DNA of 64,000 bases, taken from assembly GCF_014274685.1 (NCBI RefSeq), contig NZ_CP060393.1:3593501-3657500 (forward strand), given 5' to 3'. Both the position numbers and the translations under genes were made by a program. The stretch's first letter is position 1. Each line of letters begins with the position of its first letter. This document shows positions 45,059 through 53,390 of the stretch, piece by piece. The stretch comes from Edaphobacter sp. 4G125. GTDB taxonomy: Bacteria > Acidobacteriota > Terriglobia > Terriglobales > Acidobacteriaceae. Under the pieces are notes generated by a model. The model did not search any database. It saw only the letters and a program-made list of their open reading frames with translations, and was not told the DNA's origin.

Positions 45059-47914
45059 TTAAGCCGCTGCGCCTTCCGGACTCTCTACAGGCTCACCGAC
45101 CTTCTTCTCGTAGCTACAAGGAGGAGTTGTCGGAGCCGCCTCTTCCGCAGCGCCCTTCCGCTTACGACGCTTCGGCAAGGCGTCCTGATTGTTCGGGCAT
45201 ACCCAGAAGACGCCCTTATCGTTGGAAACCTCGAGCAAATAGGCACTCTCGCACTTCGGGCAGGTCTCATTGATGAGCTTCTGGTTCGAAGCAAAATCGC
45301 ATTTGGGATAGTTCACGCAGCCATAGAACACATCGCCACGCTTCGTCTTTCGTGCTGCGATGTCGCCTCCGCACTTCGGGCAAGGCACATCCAGCAGGTC
45401 CTGCTTGATGTATTTGCACTTCGGATATCCACTACAGCTGATGAACTCGCCGTACTGACCATTGCGCAGAAGCAATGGCTTGCCACACTTCGGACAGCTC
45501 TCTTCCAGCTGCACCGGAGGCTTCTGTTGCACCTTCTGGGTCAGCTTGCGGATCGTTTTGCACGGAGGATCTTCGTTGTAGCCCGGACAGGCCATGAACG
45601 GTCCCCATGGACCATTGCGAAGCACCATCACGCGTCCGCAGTTGTCGCAGAACTCTTCTTCATCAGCCTCGTCGGCTCCGGGAGCGCTCAGGTCCGGCTT
45701 TGCTGCATAGTTCTCCTTGGTGAAGTCACAGCTGAAGGTCTCGACGACAACCTTCTTCCCTTTACCCTGAGCCGCATTGATGGCCTCGGTTAACTCCTTC
45801 GCATCCTTCGCCTCGCGGCTGAAGTCGATGACATCCTCGGTGACGGCCTTCACCGTCATAGGGAAGGTAAACTCCGACACGATCTTCTTGATGACCGCCT
45901 TGGAATCCTTCTTCCACGGGCCGGCCGCAACATTCATCGGCTTGGACTTCGTGAAGTTGGAACAAGAGAAGAAGCTGCCGAACTTGCCCCACTTTAGGAC
46001 CAGTGGCGAGCCGCACTTCTCACACACCTCCTGGGTCGGCTCCTCCATCCGCTTAATGTCTTCCATGTGCTTTTCAGCGACCTTGAGTTCTTTTTCAAAG
46101 TGTTCATAGAAAGCATTCAACAGATCCGTCCAGCGCTCCTGGCCATCTTCTACAGCATCCAACTCTCCCTCAAGCGTTGCCGTGTACTGCGTATCGAAGA
46201 TGTAGGGGAAGTTCTTAACCAAGAGCTTGGTGACGACGATTCCGATCTCGGTTGGCACAAACCGGCCGGTGATCTTCTTTACATAGTCACGGTCCTGGAT
46301 CGTGTTAATGATGGACGCATACGTCGAAGGACGGCCAATACCCTTCTCTTCAAGAGTCTTCACCAAGCTGGCTTCGTTATAACGTGGCGGAGGCTGAGTA
46401 AACTTCTGCTGCGGATCGAGCTTCTCCAGCTTCAACGCCTCTCCAGCAGTCAGTTCAGGGAGCCTTCGCTCGGAGTCCTCTTCCCCATCACCTTCAGCTG
46501 CTGTCGCGTTCGTCTGAGCCAGCTTCTCTTCCTTCGCTGCCTTGTCCTTCGCAGCCTGACGAGCACGCTTCTCTTCCTCTTCGAACTTCAGATGGCCGTC
46601 AAACTTCAGCACGCTGCCGCTTACGCGGAAGTCGTAGGTCAGTTTGGCCTTCGCCTCAATCTCCACCGTGGTCTGATCGAAGACCGCAGGCGTCATCTGG
46701 CTGGCAACAAAACGCTGCCAGATCAGCTTGTAAAGCCGGTACTGTTCGTCCGAAAGATAGCGTCGGATCGAATCGGGAGTGAACTTCACCGATGTCGGGC
46801 GAATGGCCTCGTGGGCGTCCTGCGCCTGCACCTGCTTCTTGCCTGCATACTCATTCGGCTTGCCCGGGAGATACTGCGATCCCAGCTTACCGATGTACTC
46901 GCGCACCTCAGTGATAGCGTCCGGGCTCACACGCGTGGAGTCAGTACGCATATAGGTGATCAGACCGACGGTACCCTCGTTGCCCAGCTCGATGCCTTCA
47001 TACAGACGCTGCGCTACACCCATAGTGCGCCGGACATTGAAGCCCAGGCGTCCTGCTGCGTCCTGCTGCAGCTTGCTGGTGGTAAAGGGAGCCTTGGGGT
47101 TGTTTCGGCGTTCTTTCTTTTCGACAGAACGCACAGACCACTTCGCAACTTCAAGTTCGCGAACAACCTCATCGATCGAAGTCTTGTTGGGAAGAGCGTT
47201 GGCAAGAAACTGATCTTTACCATCTTCATCCAACCCATTCGCGACTCGCGACGGAACGCCGTTGACTCCGATAAATCTCGCTGTAAAACCCTGTTTGCCA
47301 CCCCCAGGTAGAAGATCGGCATCAATGGTCCAGTATTCAACTGGTTTGAAGTCGTTGATCTCCTGCTCGCGCTCCACAATCAGGCGTAGGGCCACCGTCT
47401 GGACTCGCCCTGCACTCAATCCGCGCCGAACCTTGTCCCACAGCAGCGGAGAGATCTGATATCCCACAAGGCGGTCGAGTACGCGGCGGGTTTGCTGCGC
47501 GTCAACCAGATTCTCATCAACATCCCGAGCGTGTTCGAAGGCAGCTCTCACCGCCTTCTGGGTGATCTCATTAAAGGTCACCCGACGAACTCTCTTCTTA
47601 TCCTTAACTACAGGCATCAGCTGCATCGAAAGATGCGCCGCAATGGCCTCACCCTCGCGATCGGGGTCAGGCGCCAGGTAAACAACATCGGCCTTCGCCG
47701 CCAGCTTCTTCAGGCGATCGACAACCTTCTCCTTTCCAGGAGAGACGATCAATGTCGGCTCAAACGTGCGCTTCTTCAGCTCGACGCCGATATCGTTTTT
47801 GGGCAGGTCCATGATGTGGCCAATGGAGGCCTCCACCGTGTAATCGCTGCCGAGATATTTTCCGATCGTCTTCGCCTTCGCCGGCGACTCTACGATCACA
47901 AGTGACTTAGCCAT
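45059..47914 (-). CDS. topA: DNA topoisomerase I
   Basis: A 951-aa type IA topoisomerase. Toprim domain at the N-terminus (SLVIVESPAKAKTIGKYLG; DPDREGEAIAAH), then the catalytic Tyr321 in LITYMRTDSTRVS. The C-terminal third carries several Cys4 zinc ribbons (CEKCGSPLVLKWGKFGSFFSC..., CDNCGRVMVLRNGP, CPKCGKPLLLRNGQ, CPKCGGDIAARKTKRGD, CPKCESAYLL). It relaxes negative supercoils. An Arg/Lys/Glu-rich linker (about 450-485) interrupts the core. The number of ribbons (at least five) is at the high end. Confidence 0.96.
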   Translation of the reverse strand: MAKSLVIVESPAKAKTIGKYLGSDYTVEASIGHIMDLPKNDIGVELKKRTFEPTLIVSPGKEKVVDRLKKLAAKADVVYLAPDPDREGEAIAAHLSMQLMPVVKDKKRVRRVTFNEITQKAVRAAFEHARDVDENLVDAQQTRRVLDRLVGYQISPLLWDKVRRGLSAGRVQTVALRLIVEREQEINDFKPVEYWTIDADLLPGGGKQGFTARFIGVNGVPSRVANGLDEDGKDQFLANALPNKTSIDEVVRELEVAKWSVRSVEKKERRNNPKAPFTTSKLQQDAAGRLGFNVRRTMGVAQRLYEGIELGNEGTVGLITYMRTDSTRVSPDAITEVREYIGKLGSQYLPGKPNEYAGKKQVQAQDAHEAIRPTSVKFTPDSIRRYLSDEQYRLYKLIWQRFVASQMTPAVFDQTTVEIEAKAKLTYDFRVSGSVLKFDGHLKFEEEEKRARQAAKDKAAKEEKLAQTNATAAEGDGEEDSERRLPELTAGEALKLEKLDPQQKFTQPPPRYNEASLVKTLEEKGIGRPSTYASIINTIQDRDYVKKITGRFVPTEIGIVVTKLLVKNFPYIFDTQYTATLEGELDAVEDGQERWTDLLNAFYEHFEKELKVAEKHMEDIKRMEEPTQEVCEKCGSPLVLKWGKFGSFFSCSNFTKSKPMNVAAGPWKKDSKAVIKKIVSEFTFPMTVKAVTEDVIDFSREAKDAKELTEAINAAQGKGKKVVVETFSCDFTKENYAAKPDLSAPGADEADEEEFCDNCGRVMVLRNGPWGPFMACPGYNEDPPCKTIRKLTQKVQQKPPVQLEESCPKCGKPLLLRNGQYGEFISCSGYPKCKYIKQDLLDVPCPKCGGDIAARKTKRGDVFYGCVNYPKCDFASNQKLINETCPKCESAYLLEVSNDKGVFWVCPNNQDALPKRRKRKGAAEEAAPTTPPCSYEKKVGEPVESPEGAAA

Positions 47915-48172
47915 TGGTTCCCTTCGTTCTTCAGAACGATCCGATAAACGAAACGTTCCCCTTATCCTGCTACTTTCGAGGATTCCCTTGCGAACCTAAC
48001 ACGGTTTCGCCGGTTACGTCATCTCTCTACTAACTCCCAACAGACGGAGACGGTTTCAAAACGTTATCATCTCCCCCTGACCCGCCCAATGCGGAAAACT
48101 TGAGGAATCTTTCATTTAAGTGACCGATCCCCAATTACTTAGCTGGCTCCTGGCAATCCCTTTACCCATCCG

Positions 48173-49321
48173 TCACATGGTGCGGATATAGTTCTTTCCT
48201 GGCAGCTGCCGAACCTGTCCAGCCAGCTCCAGCTCAAACAGAGCGGTAAAAATCTCGGCCGATCCAAGCTCCCCGTCCAGATGCTCGATCAGTTCATCCA
48301 GTTGCGTCGACTCATCCTGCCTCAACCTCTCCAGGACCTTCCGTTCGTGTTCCGATAACCGCGCTTCGTTAAATAAGGATGCAGTCCTGACCGCGTTCGA
48401 TTCATCGCTGCCCGCAAGTCCCATCTCTTCTTCGAGTTGCAGGCGGATATTCGATGGAAGGTCCTCCCAGACATCCTCCCACGTCGCCGTCAACTTTGCC
48501 CCCTGCTTGATCAGGGTGTTCGGCCCCCAGGCATTCTTGTTGGTCACATTGCCGGGAACGGCATAGATGTCCCGATTCTGTTCCATTGCCAGGCGAGCGG
48601 TAATGCGAGTTCCGCTATGCTCCCCTGCTTCAATCACCAGCACCCCGATACTCATCCCGCTCAGGATGCGATTACGGACGGGAAAGTTTTGCGGAGCAGG
48701 AAAGGTACCCAGAGGGTATTCACTGACGATCGTGCCACCGCTCTCGATGATCTGCTCGGCCAGCCGTTTATTCTCCTTGGGATAGACCACGTCGATCCCC
48801 GTTCCCCAAACCGCGACGGTCTTCCCGCGGGCTTGAAGCGCTCCCTTATGCGCCGCCGTATCCACACCACGGGCCATTCCACTTAGGATCGTCAACCGCC
48901 TCGCCGCCAGATCCCGTGCCAGCGCTTCGGCCATTCCTGCTCCATAAGGGGAAGGATGGCGCGTTCCAACGATCGCAATTCCCGGTCGTGACAAAAGACT
49001 GACGTCGCCGCGTATCCAGAGCACCGCCGGAGGATCGTAGATCTCGCGTAGACGCTCCGGGTAGCCTTTCTCATATGGAGTCAGAATCGCGCCGCCGTTT
49101 GCCACTACGCGGCTCCACTCATCTTCAGCCGCCGCCCGAGCCTTGCCATCAAAGACAAACTGGGCTGAGTGCGCCGGCATTCCCAACCCTTCCAGTTCCG
49201 TCAACGAAGCCTCGAACAGACGCTCCGGCTCACCCAGCTTTTCCATGACTCGCCAGGTTCGAGTTGCTCCCATCGCTGGTGTAAGGACAAGAGCCAGCCA
49301 GGCCAGCTGGGCCTCCTTCAT
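48173..49321 (-). CDS. dprA: DNA-processing protein DprA
   Basis: A 382-aa protein starting MKEAQLAWLALVLTPAMG (an ATG 6 codons earlier is also possible). The Rossmann-fold DprA domain carries GTRHPSPYG, SGMARGVDTAAH and EYPLGTFPAPQNFPVRNRI, the single-strand DNA and RecA-loading region. The C-terminal winged-helix domain (DELIEHLDGELGSAEIFTAL) is present. It protects incoming ssDNA and loads RecA in natural transformation. topA follows on the same strand, a common dprA-topA order. Confidence 0.94.
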   Translation of the reverse strand: MKEAQLAWLALVLTPAMGATRTWRVMEKLGEPERLFEASLTELEGLGMPAHSAQFVFDGKARAAAEDEWSRVVANGGAILTPYEKGYPERLREIYDPPAVLWIRGDVSLLSRPGIAIVGTRHPSPYGAGMAEALARDLAARRLTILSGMARGVDTAAHKGALQARGKTVAVWGTGIDVVYPKENKRLAEQIIESGGTIVSEYPLGTFPAPQNFPVRNRILSGMSIGVLVIEAGEHSGTRITARLAMEQNRDIYAVPGNVTNKNAWGPNTLIKQGAKLTATWEDVWEDLPSNIRLQLEEEMGLAGSDESNAVRTASLFNEARLSEHERKVLERLRQDESTQLDELIEHLDGELGSAEIFTALFELELAGQVRQLPGKNYIRTM

Positions 49322-49394
49322 GACACTCTCTAAAACCATGCTGTCCTGTCGCGGCGAACTCAACTGGGGGCCCTCTTTCTAACTCTCTGACTTT

Positions 49395-50498
49395 TTATAC
49401 CTGCGACTGCGTCACCTGGATCAAGCCGCGGATGTACCCATAGCAGTACGCGAACGACTGCAACCCTCTCGGGTCGCTCTCCGCGACCGGAACATGATCC
49501 GGCATCAGCATATAAGGATAGCCAACCTCTTTATAAACCTGAATCGCCTTCCACATATCCACATCGCCCTCGTCAGGATAGACCTCGACAAAGTCGTCAC
49601 GATGCCCACGAATATTCCTGAAGTGAACATTGAAGATCTTCTTCCGCATTCCGAAGTAGCGAATCACGTCATAGATCTCGCTTCCCGGATCAGCCAGCAT
49701 CTCCGACACCGTGCCCTGGCAGAAGTTCAACCCGTGATACTCGCTCTCCCGAATCGAAACAAATTTCTTGAGTCCATCGACGGTGCCAAGCACACGATTC
49801 ACGCCCTGATAGCCCTCAGGAGGAACGCCTGGGTCCTGCGGATGGCATGCCATGCGAATTTTGTACTCGTTCGCCACCGGAATTACGCGGTCGAGAAAGT
49901 AGGTAATCCTCTCCCAAAAGGCATCAGCGTCCACATCCCCGGCAATTGTCAGTGGAGTCTTGGGATGAGCTTCGCTCAGCTTCCACCGACTGTAAGTGGC
50001 ATCTCCTCGGCCAGGGATACGCCCGGTGCGTAGCACTCCCAGAATGCTCATGTTGTATTTGATCGAAGGCAGTCCCACACGAGCGCAGTTGCGAATCAAC
50101 TCCTGAATCTGCTCGATGTCGCGGTCTCGCTCCGGACTCTTCGCCAACATGATGGCCGGATGCTTCTCGTTGTCGATGTAACTCGATTCGAGAATCGGCG
50201 GCCCAACGCACACCACCTCAATGCCGTTCTTCTCAGCCAGTTCACGCATCCGGCTCAATTCATCGACCGTAGAAGCAACTTGACCGTTCGAAGTCTCCGG
50301 ATACCCACAGATATGCTGCACTCCGTACCGCGCCAGGTATTTCAGATGAGCGTCTGTCGTCGGCGCACTCTGACAGCCAAGCTTCATAAGCGCAGGCTTT
50401 GGCTTTCCTCGACCATGCGATTGGGCCTTTGCTTGACTGCGCGTTCCTGCAACAGCCGTCGCCGCGGCCGAGCCGGATAGAAACTGTCTGCGATCCAT
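49395..50498 (-). CDS. Tat-exported mannonate-dehydratase-like (UxuA-like) TIM-barrel protein
   Basis: A 367-aa protein starting MDRRQFLSGSAAATAVAG, a twin-arginine-type signal peptide; GGAG lies about 7 bases before this ATG. The mature barrel has MKLGCQSAPTTD, HPQDPGVPPEGY, NFCQGTVSEM, FNVHFRNIRG and MLMPDHVP, the metal-binding His/Cys/His/Asp blocks of UxuA-type mannonate dehydratases and xylose-isomerase-like enzymes. Classical UxuA is cytoplasmic; a Tat signal implies a periplasmic role on sugar acids. The exact reaction is unproven. It is transcribed just upstream of dprA, about 73 bases apart. Confidence 0.75.
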   Translation of the reverse strand: MDRRQFLSGSAAATAVAGTRSQAKAQSHGRGKPKPALMKLGCQSAPTTDAHLKYLARYGVQHICGYPETSNGQVASTVDELSRMRELAEKNGIEVVCVGPPILESSYIDNEKHPAIMLAKSPERDRDIEQIQELIRNCARVGLPSIKYNMSILGVLRTGRIPGRGDATYSRWKLSEAHPKTPLTIAGDVDADAFWERITYFLDRVIPVANEYKIRMACHPQDPGVPPEGYQGVNRVLGTVDGLKKFVSIRESEYHGLNFCQGTVSEMLADPGSEIYDVIRYFGMRKKIFNVHFRNIRGHRDDFVEVYPDEGDVDMWKAIQVYKEVGYPYMLMPDHVPVAESDPRGLQSFAYCYGYIRGLIQVTQSQV

Positions 50499-50674
50499 AG
50501 CCACTCCACTATCGCCCATCACGGCGAAAAAATAACTATTACTCTTCAGCGGATAACACATCCCTCAAAATGCACGCAACATTCTGCTGACAAACTTTTG
50601 ACAATCTCACCGGTAACCAGCGCGCATCATAGTAACAAAGGAAGCAACTCAACCCGTATGCGAAGGAGAATCTC

Positions 50675-51253
50675 ATGCTGAAACGCCTTCTTCTTACCGG
50701 GCCCCTTACACTCGCTTTTCTCATCTGTACCCTGCCAGTTCGGGCAAACACCATTACCTACACAGCAATCATGACCGGAGCCAACGAGGTTCCTCCAACC
50801 GGAAGCTCTGCCACCGGTCTTACTACACTTTCATTGACCGGAGATTTGCTCACAGTAGACGTAACCTTCTCCGATTTGACCGGCGGCACAGCTAGCGCCG
50901 CTCACATCCACTGCTGCGCTTCTCCCGGCAATAACGCACCTGTAGCTATTCCGTTTACCAGCTTTCCTGCAGCTACATCAGGAAGCTACACCAACACCTT
51001 CGACCTGACTCTCGCCTCAACCTATACCTCAGCCTTCATCACCGCAGAAGGCGGCACCGTTACAGGCGCAGAAGCAGCAATCCTTGCAGCCTTAAACGAC
51101 TATCAGGCGTACACCAATATTCATAATGCAACATTTCCCGGCGGCGAGATTCGCGGCTGGATCGTTGCTACCCCCGAACCCAGTTCTCTGTTGCTCCTCT
51201 GCACAGGAGTTGCCGGTGCAATTGGCACTCTAAGCAGACGGTTACGAACCTAG
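50675..51253 (+). CDS. CHRD-domain PEP-CTERM protein
   Basis: A 192-aa protein with signal peptide (FLICTLPVRAN). The CHRD domain (about 25-165) shows the family hallmarks: ITYTAIMTGANEVPPTGSSATG, AAHIHCCASPGNNAPV, AFITAEGG and FPGGEIRGWI. The C-terminus ends in TPEPSSLLLLCTG, the helix VAGAIGTL and the tail SRRLRT, a PEP-CTERM signal. CHRD domains occur in extracellular proteins of unclear function. AAGGAG lies about 8 bases before the ATG. Confidence 0.9.
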   Translation: MLKRLLLTGPLTLAFLICTLPVRANTITYTAIMTGANEVPPTGSSATGLTTLSLTGDLLTVDVTFSDLTGGTASAAHIHCCASPGNNAPVAIPFTSFPAATSGSYTNTFDLTLASTYTSAFITAEGGTVTGAEAAILAALNDYQAYTNIHNATFPGGEIRGWIVATPEPSSLLLLCTGVAGAIGTLSRRLRT

Positions 51254-51278
51254 CTGTTCTTGCTCCGCTATAACCATA

Positions 51279-51310
51279 GGCCGGACACCACATCGTCCGG
51301 CCATTTTTTT
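51279..51310 (+). terminator. intrinsic terminator after the CHRD gene
   Basis: GGCCGGAC-ACCACATC-GTCCGGCC is a perfect 8-bp stem followed by ATTTTTTT. It ends 4 bases before the stop of the convergent DUF3565 gene. Confidence 0.92.
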
Positions 51311-51314
51311 GGCA

Positions 51315-51521
51315 TCACTTGCCTGCAACTTCTGTCTCTTCATCGCACCGCTTGCAATCCAGCTTCATTCCCAGTCGCGATGCTCGCCCCTCCTCCGTCG
51401 TGACCCACTCGCGCACCTGCCAGGGAGGATCATGTCGCACATGCTGCCCGTGGCCGCACTCCAAATCAGTCACCCAGTGGTCTTCTTCGTCCTTATGGAA
51501 GCCGATGATCGCACGCAGCAT
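51315..51521 (-). CDS. DUF3565 family protein
   Basis: A 68-aa protein. IIGFHKDEEDHWVTDLECGHGQHVRHDPPWQVREWV followed by LDCKRCDEE is the whole DUF3565 signature: Cys-Gly-His-Gly-Gln-His-Val-Arg-His, PPW, and a C-terminal CxxC. The Cys/His set suggests a zinc site. Small soluble protein of unknown role. It lies on the minus strand, overlapping no other supported start, though mqnA begins 37 bases to its right. Confidence 0.9.
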   Translation of the reverse strand: MLRAIIGFHKDEEDHWVTDLECGHGQHVRHDPPWQVREWVTTEEGRASRLGMKLDCKRCDEETEVAGK

Positions 51522-51557
51522 TCTCCTGTTCCTTTCTGCATCTTCTACACTAGATCT

Positions 51558-52418
51558 TTGAGCGCTTCATCCCATCCCGTCCGCGTAGCCGCCATCAAGT
51601 TCCTTAATCCGGCGCCTCTCATGTGGGACTTCGAGCATCCTCCACTCGCCTCCACATTGGCAGAATCCTACAAACTTCACTACACGCTTCCATCACGTTG
51701 TGCAGATGAATTACTCGCCGGCCGCGCCGATCTTGGCCTGATCCCTATCGCCTCGCTTACACCCGACTTGGCAATCGTACCCGGATGCACTATCGCTTCA
51801 CTCAAACGCGTCCGTTCTATCCAGCTCATCGTTAAGCAGCCTCACACTCTCGAGACCGTCCGCACGGTTGCTGCCGATGATGCTTCACGCAGTTCCCGTA
51901 CTTACGCCGAAATACTCTTCCGCAACTTTCTCGGGACCTCTCCGACATTCCTCACAGAACATGCCGATCCGCTCGCTATGCTTCACCATGCTGATGCCGC
52001 TTTGCTCATCGGCGATCCTGCGCTGCTTGCCCTGGAGTCACGACAGCAGATTGAAGAAACCGTCGGTCCTTGTCAATGGTTCGATCTCGCGTACGAATGG
52101 CGCCTTCGCACAGGACTTCCCTGGGTAGCTGCGGTATGGGCAGTACGGCCCGAGGCCCTGCACAAGAACCATCTCACTGCCACCCAACTTACCGAGCAGC
52201 TCATCGACTCCCGCGATCATGGTCTGACCCATATCGACGATCTTGTTCGTGAGTGGACTCCCCGGATCGCCATCCCACCCGCCACCATCCGAAATTACCT
52301 TACAGTTAACATTCACTACACCTTGACCGAAGACTGTATACAAACCATTGAACTCTTTCGCCGCTATGCTGCTAAATCTGGCGTTCTGCCCCCGCTTCCT
52401 TCTCTCCACTTTCTCTAA
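51558..52418 (+). CDS. mqnA: chorismate dehydratase MqnA (futalosine menaquinone pathway)
   Basis: A periplasmic-binding-protein-type fold used as an enzyme. VRVAAIKFLNPAPLMWDF, TLPSRCADELLAGRADLGLIPI, LIGDPALLAL and DLAYEWRLRTGLPWVAAVWAV are the family blocks. It removes water from chorismate to give 3-[(1-carboxyvinyl)oxy]benzoate. The start is uncertain. I use the TTG at 51558 (MSASSHPVRVAAIKF, 286 aa, the usual length), but no clear ribosome site precedes it. An ATG at 51495 would overlap the DUF3565 gene on the other strand. No other mqn gene is in the window. Confidence 0.85.
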   Translation: MSASSHPVRVAAIKFLNPAPLMWDFEHPPLASTLAESYKLHYTLPSRCADELLAGRADLGLIPIASLTPDLAIVPGCTIASLKRVRSIQLIVKQPHTLETVRTVAADDASRSSRTYAEILFRNFLGTSPTFLTEHADPLAMLHHADAALLIGDPALLALESRQQIEETVGPCQWFDLAYEWRLRTGLPWVAAVWAVRPEALHKNHLTATQLTEQLIDSRDHGLTHIDDLVREWTPRIAIPPATIRNYLTVNIHYTLTEDCIQTIELFRRYAAKSGVLPPLPSLHFL

Positions 52419-52487
52419 GCTCTGAAATAACAGTTTTTCTTTTTCTCCCACCGCGACTCTGCGCGACAACCTTGCGTCCTATTCTGT

Positions 52488-53213
52488 ATGACCCCTACGG
52501 CCGCCACCTCTCTTGTGGCTGATTCTGCAGCTCGCGCTGTGCTTGAGGTCATAGCTCCACAACCGCATCATCGTTCTCCCCTGCTGCATTTCCTTTTCAC
52601 CTTTGGGCCATTCGGTCTCTTCTTAGTCTCGATCGTCGACTCATCCTTCATTCCCCTACCCATCCCCGGCATCACCGACATCATGTTGGTGTTGATGGCT
52701 GCGCGACACGACAATTGGTTTCTGCTTGTGGTCATGGCATCGGCAGGATCAGTCATCGGTGGCTATCTCAGTTATCGTGTAGGTCAGTCCGGAGGAATGG
52801 CCTTCCTGGAAAAGCGCGTGCCTCCACGAATCTTCAAGATGGTTCGTGAATGGATGGAGCGGCATGCTGTGCTTGCGGTTGCTCTGCCCGCAGTACTACC
52901 GCCACCCATGCCTCTGGCTCCCTTTGTGCTTGCCGCTGGAGCTCTCAGAATGTCGAAACGAAAATTTCTGACCGCCTTTACCATCAGCCGCACCGCACGG
53001 CATCTTATCGCCACCGGACTCGGACTCTATTACGGTCGCCCCATCGTACGGCTGTGGAATCATCTCTCCGCCAAATACGCCACCACTCTGCTGATCGTGA
53101 CCTGGAGTCTTATTCTCCTGAGCTGTGCCATTGCTTTCTGGCAGCTCTACAAAGCTGCCAAATCCGTCAAAGCCTCTCCCGGCCTGACTTCGCAGAGTGG
53201 TACTACCGTCTGA
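52488..53213 (+). CDS. DedA/VTT-domain membrane protein
   Basis: A 241-aa protein with about five hydrophobic segments. FGPFGLFLVSIVDSSFIPLPIPGITDIMLVLM and GSVIGGYLSYRVGQSGG followed by RWMERHAV-type and LPPPMPLAPFVLAAGALRM are the VTT/SNARE-associated (DedA) blocks, with the re-entrant loops and conserved Gly and Arg. DedA proteins are linked to lipid (undecaprenyl phosphate or phospholipid) transport across membranes. It begins about 70 bases after mqnA; a functional link is not implied. Confidence 0.85.
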   Translation: MTPTAATSLVADSAARAVLEVIAPQPHHRSPLLHFLFTFGPFGLFLVSIVDSSFIPLPIPGITDIMLVLMAARHDNWFLLVVMASAGSVIGGYLSYRVGQSGGMAFLEKRVPPRIFKMVREWMERHAVLAVALPAVLPPPMPLAPFVLAAGALRMSKRKFLTAFTISRTARHLIATGLGLYYGRPIVRLWNHLSAKYATTLLIVTWSLILLSCAIAFWQLYKAAKSVKASPGLTSQSGTTV

Positions 53214-53390
53214 ATTACGGGATTATTGATCATAAAAGCGCTGGCCTGATCTTCACATTTTGCGGAAGCAATGAATCCTATTTAATATGGCAACGTGGCA
53301 GATTCAGAGTCGCCATATCGAGATCATAAGAGATAAAACCCTGATTCAATCCTGCCTTCAAATAACGATTCGTGTTGTCAGGAGATAGCT

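Noticed and set aside
46067..47311. Long open frame on the plus strand inside topA
   Set aside because: It is an antisense shadow of topA, whose Tyr and zinc-ribbon motifs fix the true strand.
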